In this document: positions 49,001 to 55,231 of the stretch, piece by piece
How the letters are laid out: each line of letters opens with the position of its first letter
Numbering within the stretch: position 1 is the first letter of the stretch
Origin: JACRLW01 sp050181465
Lineage (GTDB): Bacteria; Planctomycetota; UBA1135; UBA2386
Assembly (NCBI GenBank): GCA_050181465.1
Contig: JBFXDD010000024.1
Location: forward strand, 1 to 64,000
Direction of reading: 5' to 3'
DNA length: 64,000 nt
Notes under the pieces: model-generated
What the model was told of the DNA's origin: nothing
The model's input: only the letters and a program-made list of their open reading frames with translations
The model's database searches: none
Program-made: the position numbers and the translations under genes

Positions 49001-50311
49001 AGGCGGACTGCCGGTGAAGAGCAGGTAGGCGAGCGCGCCGAGCCCGAACACGTCGAGGTGCTCCGCCCGCTCGCTGGGGTCAAGCAAGGTCTCGGGTGCC
49101 AAGTACACCTGCGCCGCGTGTTCTACGAGCTGGTCGACGTGCAAGGTCAGCGTCCCCGAGGTCGCCTGTGTGGTCGTCGCCGAGTCGCGCGAGGCAGCCT
49201 GCCAGTTGTAGAGCCGCGTGCGAAGTCTGCCCTTCGTATCCCGCTGCACGAGGACACTGAGCGGGCTGACGGCGCGGTGCACTAGGCGTTTGTCGTGCGC
49301 GTGGTGTAGGGCCTCGGCGATCTGACGCAGCAGGTCGATGCGGTCGAACAACGTCAGCCGTTCTCCTTCCTCGCGGAGGAAGTGGTCGAGCCGACGCGCA
49401 TCCTCGGCGTAGTCGAAGATCAGACCGGGCCCCTGATCGCCTTCGTGGAAGTCGACGGCAGGCAGGATGCCCTGGTGCTGGATACCCTGCAACGCGGTGA
49501 ACTCGCGACGCGCAGCACGGTGCAGCATCTGGCGCGTGGACACCGCAGTGTCCGGCGCGATCGGGTAAATCCGCACGCGACGCTGTAGCTTGTCGATCGA
49601 CGTGTGCCTTGCGAGCCAGTCCTGGTAGCCGGGCCCCTCGAGCAGGAGCTCGCCGAGTTCATAGGCGCCGAAGCGCCGCTGGCGCGTGGAGGGCCGAATG
49701 CCAGCTTGCTCCATGGCGCGACTGATCGCGGCGGCCAAAGGTGCGTCGATGCGCGGCCGCCGGGAGTCGACGCGCTCCTGGTCGGTGAGCTGGGTCAGCG
49801 CCGCCAGAATGCCGGGACGCTGCTCGCCGTCTTTAGTGACACGATCACGGGTGTGGATGCGGTGACGAGCGTCAGGATCGAGCTGGATCTCGGCCTCGTC
49901 GGCAGACAGAAAGACGAGTTCCTGGAGGTAGGGCAACCGGTGTTCGCGGAGCGCGCGTTGCTTCTCGAGCAGGGCCTTCAGGCGCTTGGCTTTGCGGTCG
50001 GCGGCGAAACGGGGATTGTCTTCGCTGCTCTTGCGGCCGTCCGGCCACTTGTAGGTCCAAGTGCCGTTGTCGCCGGTGACGATGCAAGGATGGCTCTTGA
50101 TCTCGACCAAGTAGAAGCCTTTTGCCGTCAGAACCAGGGCGTCCACCTCGTTGATGCGGCCGTCGGTCGAGACGAACTCGAACAGGGACCACACCCGAAC
50201 CGGCTCGTGGTCGTTGAGGCCTTCCCGCAGGTACGTGAGGGCTGCGGCCTCCCACGCAAAAGGAGTCGAGCCGAGTTGCTTCCAGCGCGGTGAGTCCGAC
50301 TTGATGGGCAT
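46022..50311 (-). CDS. pglW: PglW, NERD-domain and protein kinase of type 2 BREX
   Basis: 1,429 residues from the ATG at 50311. The N-terminal NERD nuclease-like domain has EVDALVL and LVEIKS (E55, D57, E70, K72). A first kinase-like domain (about 245-500) has HRAVSP for HRD and YNWQ in place of DFG, so it is a pseudokinase, though APE and DVFGLG are kept. The second kinase domain (about 520-750) has GKGSSAVV, K559 in LVLKL, HRDIKPDN (646-653) and DFS (671-673). Helix-hairpin-helix (VGSKSRQELLQKV) and HTH-like (TQTEVGKQLSLTTMQVHQVL) segments follow. This layout matches PglW, the kinase that defines the Pgl/type 2 BREX system. First core gene of the operon. Confidence 0.9.
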   Translation of the reverse strand: MPIKSDSPRWKQLGSTPFAWEAAALTYLREGLNDHEPVRVWSLFEFVSTDGRINEVDALVLTAKGFYLVEIKSHPCIVTGDNGTWTYKWPDGRKSSEDNPRFAADRKAKRLKALLEKQRALREHRLPYLQELVFLSADEAEIQLDPDARHRIHTRDRVTKDGEQRPGILAALTQLTDQERVDSRRPRIDAPLAAAISRAMEQAGIRPSTRQRRFGAYELGELLLEGPGYQDWLARHTSIDKLQRRVRIYPIAPDTAVSTRQMLHRAARREFTALQGIQHQGILPAVDFHEGDQGPGLIFDYAEDARRLDHFLREEGERLTLFDRIDLLRQIAEALHHAHDKRLVHRAVSPLSVLVQRDTKGRLRTRLYNWQAASRDSATTTQATSGTLTLHVDQLVEHAAQVYLAPETLLDPSERAEHLDVFGLGALAYLLFTGSPPAEDHNQLRDRLARERGLLLSSAVDGASPELLDLIREATHPEVPSRMGSVGEFLLHLDHVEESLTRPEIEVHDNPTEATVGQRFPEGFVVKGRLGKGSSAVVFLVEKVTDCKPDTRPEQLVLKLALEPAKNAVLEAETKVLETLHDATIVRCRGRLDVGGHAGILLDKAGTQTLADRLRKQGPIELEHLQRFGDDLLSAAQYLEEQGVFHRDIKPDNIGVGPVGRGDKLHLVLFDFSLANAPVHQIQAGTRAYMDPFLGTGKRRQYDPAAERYAVAVTLYEMATGGTPRWGDGRSDPSAAPDIELQLDADAFDPAVREPLAQFFHKALHRDFAQRFDNAEEMKRRWHALFEQVEQPALPPTPAGDLTLETPLRLTGLSNRAVNVLERDAVDTVRAFLELPLNQITHRRGVGSKSRQELLQKVAELRHRFPDVLPVAAKRRRRPKTDAPEEAVPAGEPADEAPSSIALDQLAERLVGRPRGKTATERREPEVLRRLLTGGVPAEAAASTDDWPTQTEVGKQLSLTTMQVHQVLAKARERWRKLAGLSRIRGELQDLLRMQGGLASLAESVQVIGNAYGAGLPDPLRTVCSRTVLRAAVEAEAASAEPRFETARRQNRVWLVTSAAAEGQQVDPAALVRYAQDLGDRARQLALQEPLASPQRVVDELRRVAAPEGMLPLGPERLVRLAASAGGVAASARLELYPRGMEAVRALRLAQGALLGATTLRTKDLRDRVAARYPEAEPLPFDRVRLGEMLSQVLPDLQWDEEQGLWRFRVTRSSSLAGEPTLAPSVSTWSRPARNSLELSEARQFEDRLQRAAEKGQFLVLAVSRQNHEAALAQVAARFHLEVVSVEEVFLRRLREEASAANVGWSKVLAADTASPDSRDWRNLLLLAQRAATGLLDVVGKTGSTVLVTRLGILHRYRLLQPAIERLRERTHLRPGATGSLHGAWLLVATHGDQEKPTLDGEPIPVIDRAGWADVPSAWIQDLHREKAS

Positions 50312-50861
50312 GAGGACGAGCCCGGACGGCAATCGAGGCTCCCGGGAGAGACCAATAGAGCGCTGACGTTGCACTGGGGCAATGACCGTGACTGGTGCTC
50401 GCGGCGCGGCCTTTCGATCTCGGGAGGTGCGAGGAGAGTTCGATCGGACGAACCATCTTCCCGTCGCGGACACCGATGAAGTACTGGCTGGCAACACGCC
50501 ACAGGCAGAGCCCGGAAAGCCGGCCACCAAGACGCTGACTCACTTGGCCTCCTCTACCCCCAGGGTTCCGCCTGGACCGTCAGAGGCTGGACACCCAGAT
50601 CGCGGATGTCGGCGACATCTGAATGCCTGGCAGCCGAGCCCGCCGCTTTCCTGGACCGCACACACGCGGAGCGACCTACGAGCGGTGGACTTGCCCCAGT
50701 TCGCAACGTGGAGGAACGCGTCTAAGTCGCGCCCCCATCCAGCCGTCCCCCCCGCACGAAGCGGTGCGGGTTTCATCGAGATCCGAGCCCAAGCGCCGAG
50801 GGGCGCGCCTCGAGGACTTGCTTCGCGCGGCACAAGCCTCGGCGGCGCAGATGCAGATCGA
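50312..50861. other. Intergenic upstream of pglW, probable BREX promoter region
   Basis: No supported gene in 550 bp. The frame of pglW continues open upstream to 50530 but is Arg/Pro/Ser-rich, unlike the gene. A hairpin lies at 50752-50771: CCCGCAC / GTGCGGG with a six-base loop, just after the vapC stop; it is not followed by a T run on the transcribed strand, so its use as a terminator is doubtful. The main promoter for pglW is expected between here and 50311. Confidence 0.5.
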
Positions 50862-51266
50862 TCATCGCTCCCCCGCCGCCAGCAACTTCGCCAGGCCCAG
50901 CGGGCCCACCACCTTCACCTGCTCGACGGTCTTGCCGAACAGGTGGCCGAAGTCGCGGCGGTCTCCGGTCGCGAAGTGCGTGCACCCAGCACGGATCGCC
51001 GCGCACAGCAGCGGTCGGTCCTTCTTGTCGAGACTCACCGAAAGGGTGAACCGCGTCGAAGACACCACCTCGACCTTCTGCATCAGCAGATCGAAGGCCG
51101 GCAGCCGTTCCGCGCGCTTCATGGCGAGGTTGCGATGCGCTTCGCCACGGGCGAGGTCGCTGGTTACGGCCGTCGCCTCGGCGAAGAGCCAATCCACCAA
51201 CCGGGCAATATTTCTGCCCGGGTTGCTCGCCGAGAACAACACGTTGGCGTCGAGGAAGACGCGCAT
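50862..51266 (-). CDS. PIN-domain toxin, VapC-like
   Basis: 134 residues. The PIN fold starts with MRVFLDANVLFSASNPG (D6 in the first strand). It continues with ARGEAHRNL (acidic helix), LDKKDRPLLCAAIRAGC and THFATGDRRDFGHLFG (TGDxxDF), giving the Asp/Glu cluster of PIN ribonucleases. The ATG at 51266 lies four bases after the stop of an AbrB-type antitoxin gene, the usual type II toxin-antitoxin order. Probably an RNase toxin neutralised by its partner. The pair sits directly upstream of pglW on the same strand. Confidence 0.86.
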   Translation of the reverse strand: MRVFLDANVLFSASNPGRNIARLVDWLFAEATAVTSDLARGEAHRNLAMKRAERLPAFDLLMQKVEVVSSTRFTLSVSLDKKDRPLLCAAIRAGCTHFATGDRRDFGHLFGKTVEQVKVVGPLGLAKLLAAGER

Positions 51267-51270
51267 GCGA

Positions 51271-51504
51271 TCAGGAGCGCTTCTTGCGCAGCAACTTCCC
51301 GATCGCCTTGTCGTCGCTGGCGAACTCGGCGATCCGCTTCTCGGAGTAGGTCTCGAGCGGGACACTAAGCACCGGTCGGATGAGCAAGCCCTGCTCGGTC
51401 TCCTCGATGAGCACCTCGTCGTTGGGCTTGAGACCCAGGGCTTGCCTCATCGCGGCCGGGATCGTGATGACCCCACGCTCGTTGATGGTGGCCTTGGCTT
51501 GCAT
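51271..51504 (-). CDS. AbrB/MazE-type antitoxin, VapB-like
   Basis: 77 residues. The swapped-hairpin AbrB DNA-binding domain is AKATINERGVITIPAAMRQALGLKPNDEVLIEE, followed by a charged C-terminal tail (ASDDKAIGKLLRKKRS) that should bind the toxin. The ATG at 51504 gives the standard start of the domain. A short inverted repeat lies directly upstream and may be its operator. Encoded four bases before the PIN toxin. Addiction-like stabilisation of the neighbouring defence island is an inference. Confidence 0.86.
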   Translation of the reverse strand: MQAKATINERGVITIPAAMRQALGLKPNDEVLIEETEQGLLIRPVLSVPLETYSEKRIAEFASDDKAIGKLLRKKRS

Positions 51505-51818
51505 GACTGCAGAATCGCAGTAACTCTGCATTCCGGCAATCGGCCGCCCGGACGCGAGAAGCGAACATGGCATCCCACGCAGACCTGGCAACGAGCCGAT
51601 CCCGATCTGCGAGTGCCGGCCGGCGAGCCACCGCGCGCCAGACAAGCGGCCGACGCAAGATGTCTCCGGGTTGACCGTCGGCTTCACCGGTTCTAGCCTC
51701 CCCAGGTCGGAACGGAGTTCGTCCTGACCGCCGCGTCCCGATCGCTCGTCGGGATTCCACGGCAACTTGCTCGCAATCCAAACCACGACGGCTCTCAACG
51801 AGAGCGAAGCTTCACGAG
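51505..51818. other. Divergent intergenic region between toxin-antitoxin pair and host genes
   Basis: No supported gene in 314 bp. It should contain the promoter for the antitoxin/toxin genes (leftward) and for the small membrane protein at 51819 (rightward). Apart from the inverted repeat at 51508-51530 I see no clear site. Confidence 0.5.
51508..51530. promoter_or_regulatory. Short inverted repeat before the antitoxin gene, possible operator
   Basis: TGCAGA (51508-51513) and TCTGCA (51525-51530) are inverted repeats with an 11-base centre, starting 4 bp upstream of the antitoxin ATG. AbrB-type antitoxins usually bind such sites to repress their own operon. Short arms make this uncertain. 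Confidence 0.4.
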
Positions 51819-52274
51819 ATGAGACTCGAGCCGGTCTATCTGCTCGCGCCTGAAGAACCAGAGCGCCCGCGAACGCCCTCGCGACGCCAATGGCTGCTCG
51901 CAGTCGCAGCGGCGGGGCTCGCCGGATTGGGTAGCGGCTTCATATTCGGCCGCTCCTCGCGAACGCGAACGCAGCCGAACACGCCCGAGGATCCGCCTCG
52001 CGACGAACATCGCGAACTCCTCGATTGGGCAATCGGACTGGCCTCGGCGGGCCCGGAGGAGTTGCTTCGCCACACGCCGGCCTTGCTGATGGTTGCGGAG
52101 CAAACACGAGACGCCGCGCTGTTGCCGACGCTCGAACGTCTCGCGGATGTGCTCCTGGCCGGTGAGGGCCACGACTCGAGGGGTCTCGCCGACTCCCTCG
52201 CGCACACTTTGGAAGTCTTTCCCGAATCCGCAGTCGCGATGACTCTCCGTGATCGATTGACGCGACGCCGCTGA
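51819..52274 (+). CDS. Small membrane-anchored hypothetical protein (paralogue of the gene at 20127)
   Basis: 151 residues. A charged cytoplasmic start is followed by one membrane segment (WLLAVAAAGLAGLGSGFIFG, about 25-44), a linker rich in Arg, Thr and Pro, and a helical domain ending LERLADVLLAGEGHDSRGLADSLAHTLEVFPESAVAMTLRDRL. The same order of parts and a similar end occur in the protein at 20127-20615. It begins a three-gene operon with a small beta-rich protein (5 bp gap) and a secreted protein. Function unknown. Confidence 0.68.
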   Translation: MRLEPVYLLAPEEPERPRTPSRRQWLLAVAAAGLAGLGSGFIFGRSSRTRTQPNTPEDPPRDEHRELLDWAIGLASAGPEELLRHTPALLMVAEQTRDAALLPTLERLADVLLAGEGHDSRGLADSLAHTLEVFPESAVAMTLRDRLTRRR

Positions 52275-52279
52275 TCGCG

Positions 52280-52543
52280 ATGAAACGATCCGCCCAAGAC
52301 CCCGGCATCCGAGTCCCGCCGCAGGTGCAGGAAGGCGGCGTCCTGGAGATCGAGGTAGGCAGCGGCGTGCGAGAAGTTTGGGTCGGAATCCCCGGCCGCA
52401 AGACCTACCGCGTTCCGGTGATCGGCGGCCGCGCCGAGTTTCGCCTCCCGCCGAGCGCGCCCGGCGGCACACGCTTGCTCGTCAGTGACATGAAGGTTCC
52501 CAACCCCAGCAACGCGACCGTCGATGTCGTGGGAAACCGATGA
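52280..52543 (+). CDS. Small hypothetical beta-rich protein
   Basis: 87 residues with no signal peptide or membrane segment. Alternating strands such as GGVLEIEVGSGVREVWVGI and GGRAEFRLPPSAPGGTRLLVSD suggest a small beta-sandwich. It lies between the membrane protein (5 bp gap) and a secreted protein whose ATG overlaps its stop (ATGA, 52540-52543), so all three are probably one transcript. I do not recognise the family. Confidence 0.6.
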   Translation: MKRSAQDPGIRVPPQVQEGGVLEIEVGSGVREVWVGIPGRKTYRVPVIGGRAEFRLPPSAPGGTRLLVSDMKVPNPSNATVDVVGNR

Positions 52544-53598
52544 ACCACTCTCAGACCCGACTCCTCGCCCTCGCCCTGACCTTCGCATCGACAACGACCG
52601 CGCAGAACTTCGTGGTCGCGCCGAGTGCGCACTCGAGCACCGACGGCGCTTCGCATCGAACTCTGCCTGGAATCGCACACACACATCGCACTCAAGTCGT
52701 CCTCGGCTCCAATGAGGTCGCGAACCTCAACGGCCGCACGATCATCGGATTGCGCTTCCGACGCGACGCCCGCAACCCGCGGGCACTCACGAACGCAAGT
52801 GCCCGCGTCGTGGTTCGAATGGGCCCTGCGGCGTTCACGAGCGATGACGCGCGCCCGGACTTCACCGCCAACTTGCCCAATCCCGTCGAGGTCTATCGCG
52901 GATCGATCACAGCTCCTTCCTCGCCCGCGCTCAGCGGAAGCGCGACGTGGGACATGCAAGACACCATCCGCATCGCGTTGACGACCAGCTACACGCACAA
53001 CGGCGGCCCACTCGCGATCGAGATCGAGGGACTCGATGCCGCGCTCGCCGACTGGCCGATCGATGCCGCGAGCGAGACCGCCGCGGGCTCGCTGACCCTG
53101 CTCGGTCACACCTGCGGAGTGATGAGCGGGAGTCCGGAAACGGCATCGGTCGCGAGCACCGGCCTCGTGCCCGGCCGCAGCGCGAACTTCACACTCGTGG
53201 CCGAAGCACCGAGCTCCGCGTGGCTGCTGCTCGGCAACTTGCGCACCGCGCCGATCCCGCTTCCGAATCTCCCGGCCAGCGGCTGCGAGCTGTGGGTCGA
53301 TCCGTTCACCGCGATCGGCGCACCGATCGTCGCGATCGACCCGACCTGGTCGGGCTTCGCCATCGGCGCCGCCAACGCAGCCCTCACTTGGCCGGCCGAC
53401 CCCGCGCTCTCGGGCGCAAACCTCGGCGCGCAGTGGGTGTGGCTCGAGAGCATCGGCCTGGCGGTGTCGAACGCGATGGACTGCACGCTCGCTGGAGCCC
53501 CGCCCGCGCTGCAAGCCGTCGAACTCACCAGCCGCAACGGGGAGCCGCCGCTCCTGCAACACAACGCGGTGCCGGTGATCGGCTTCGAGTTGCAGTGA
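52540..53598 (+). CDS. Secreted protein of unknown function (distant paralogue of the gene at 22638)
   Basis: 352 residues with a signal peptide (LLALALTFASTTTAQN). The body is beta-rich: RTIIGLRFRRDARNPRALTN, then WDMQDTIRIALTTSYTHNGGPLAIEIEG, and a later FLV-type C-terminal half with ASGCELWVDPFTAIGAP. The start of the body resembles the secreted protein at 22638. The start overlaps the stop of the small upstream gene. Extracellular or envelope location is inferred; there is no enzyme motif that I can see. Confidence 0.68.
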   Translation: MNHSQTRLLALALTFASTTTAQNFVVAPSAHSSTDGASHRTLPGIAHTHRTQVVLGSNEVANLNGRTIIGLRFRRDARNPRALTNASARVVVRMGPAAFTSDDARPDFTANLPNPVEVYRGSITAPSSPALSGSATWDMQDTIRIALTTSYTHNGGPLAIEIEGLDAALADWPIDAASETAAGSLTLLGHTCGVMSGSPETASVASTGLVPGRSANFTLVAEAPSSAWLLLGNLRTAPIPLPNLPASGCELWVDPFTAIGAPIVAIDPTWSGFAIGAANAALTWPADPALSGANLGAQWVWLESIGLAVSNAMDCTLAGAPPALQAVELTSRNGEPPLLQHNAVPVIGFELQ

Positions 53599-53719
53599 GC
53601 GAAGCGACGCCCCGCGCATGACACCCCGTGTCGCCGCGTTCACGCATTGACCGAACCATGCCGCAGGCTCTCGACGACCATCCACCCATCGCACCCGCGC
53701 TATCCTGCATCCCTCACGG

Positions 53720-55153
53720 ATGCCAAGACTCGCAAGACCTGCACTCGCGCGCACTCTCCTCGCATCAATCTCGATCGCGAGCAACGCAGCCCGCACGCAG
53801 GTCGCAATCTCGACCGCGAGCCCACCCGACGGCAACCTGATCGAACTGGGGCGCAACGTCGTCACCGGCACCGGAACACAGGCACTCGCTCTGGCGCTCG
53901 TCGTCGATCCAGCCAGCGACAGCGAACTAGCCGCGGTCGCAACGCCGAGCGAACTGCTGCTCGTCGACCTGCGCGTACCGCAGTTGCCGGTCGTGACCGC
54001 GACGATCCCCTTGGGGTCCCTCGGACTCGGCACGCAGAACGTCGCCGCGCTGATCGAATTCGACCGCCGGCTCGCCCTCGCGCCGAACAACCAGGGCGCT
54101 CTCGCGGTCGTCGACCCACTCACGCTCCGCACGATCGGCGTCGCCACACATCCGTTGTGGACGGGCACTCACGCCGTCGCCCACGACCCTCGCCGCAACG
54201 AGATCCTGATCGCTCACCAAGGACCCATCCTTCGATTCTCGCCTGGTGGTCCATCCGGCGCGCCGATCTTCACCGGGGCCGAGCCGATCATGAACGCGAC
54301 CGCGTTGGCCGTCGCCAAGGACCTCGTGGCCGTCAGCCTCAACGGTCGCATCCATCTGCGCGATGCGGCGAACTCCTTCGCCCTGCTCGGCACGTTGCCG
54401 ATCGACGCGCGCCGACTCGACTTCACCCGCGAGGGCGATCTGCTGCTCGCGGCAGAACGTGGTGTCGGCCAGATCCACGTCATCGACACGTCGTCGCCGA
54501 CCAACCCGAGCGTGCTCGCCAGCATCCCGATCGATCGACTCGCCGCGACTCCGCTGGAGTTCATCGAACGCGAACGACTGCTCTACATCGGCTCGCGCCG
54601 CGGCACTCGCATCTTCGATGTGAGCGAACCGCGGCAGCCACGCGAAGTCGGCCTGCTCGCTGTCCCAGCAACGCCGATCGGCATCGCCGCCGGCGGACCG
54701 TCGGGGAACCTGCTGACGCAGGACGCCGACGGCACGCTCGCCGTGCTGCGCGCCGCAGCCGGCGATCACGACTACGGCCCCGCGACAACCGGCGGCAACG
54801 CTCGCACACCAACGATCCATCCCTTCGGCAGCCCCTACTCTGGTAACTCTGCGTTCGGAACGGTCGTCGAGGGCACTCACCCGCTCGCAACCGGTTTGAT
54901 TCTGACCTCGCCCATCCCAACCAACCGAGTCGTCGCCGGCGTGACGGTGCTGGTCGACCCATTCGGATTCCAAGGCTCGATCGTGCCCGTCATCAGCGAT
55001 CTCGACGGCCGGGCGACGTCGTTTGCAGCGATACCGAACTCGCTGCAACACCTCGGCCTCCGCTACTTCGCGCAATACATCGCCGCCGACCCGACGTCTC
55101 CAACCGGCGGGATCGCGAGCCGCGGAACCAGCTACCGCATCTTCCTCCGATGA
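53720..55153 (+). CDS. Secreted LVIVD-type beta-propeller protein
   Basis: 477 residues. The N-terminal ARPALARTLLASISIASNAARTQ is a plausible signal sequence. About six repeats follow of the form hxhVDhxxPxxPxhhxxh, for example ELLLVDLRVPQLPVVTATI, QIHVIDTSSPTNPSVLASI and RIFDVSEPRQPREVGLLAV, as in LVIVD-repeat beta-propellers. A C-terminal jelly-roll-like region (about 370-477) ends in ASRGTSYRIFLR. A binding or scaffold role outside the cell is likely; the ligand is unknown. It lies 121 bp after the previous gene. Confidence 0.75.
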   Translation: MPRLARPALARTLLASISIASNAARTQVAISTASPPDGNLIELGRNVVTGTGTQALALALVVDPASDSELAAVATPSELLLVDLRVPQLPVVTATIPLGSLGLGTQNVAALIEFDRRLALAPNNQGALAVVDPLTLRTIGVATHPLWTGTHAVAHDPRRNEILIAHQGPILRFSPGGPSGAPIFTGAEPIMNATALAVAKDLVAVSLNGRIHLRDAANSFALLGTLPIDARRLDFTREGDLLLAAERGVGQIHVIDTSSPTNPSVLASIPIDRLAATPLEFIERERLLYIGSRRGTRIFDVSEPRQPREVGLLAVPATPIGIAAGGPSGNLLTQDADGTLAVLRAAAGDHDYGPATTGGNARTPTIHPFGSPYSGNSAFGTVVEGTHPLATGLILTSPIPTNRVVAGVTVLVDPFGFQGSIVPVISDLDGRATSFAAIPNSLQHLGLRYFAQYIAADPTSPTGGIASRGTSYRIFLR

Positions 55154-55231
55154 CGGTCACGCTCGATCGATGACAGCGAGCGAAGGCGAGACCCTTCGGC
55201 TCAGCTCCGCGCCCGGATACGCTGCCCCCGG

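Noticed and set aside
24293..50311. CRISPR array or Cas genes in the defence island
   Set aside because: I see no regularly spaced repeats and no Cas-type motifs anywhere in the window.
50311..50530. Upstream start for pglW at 50530
   Set aside because: The extra 73 residues are Arg/Pro/Ser-rich with no domain; the ATG at 50311 directly precedes the NERD region.
24000..51800. Prophage or integrative element with integrase
   Set aside because: No integrase, recombinase, phage structural or conjugation gene is present, and no att duplication of the tRNA end was found.
52405..54168. 587-codon open frame on the - strand
   Set aside because: It spans two genes and their gap on the + strand, and its composition is that of a shadow frame.
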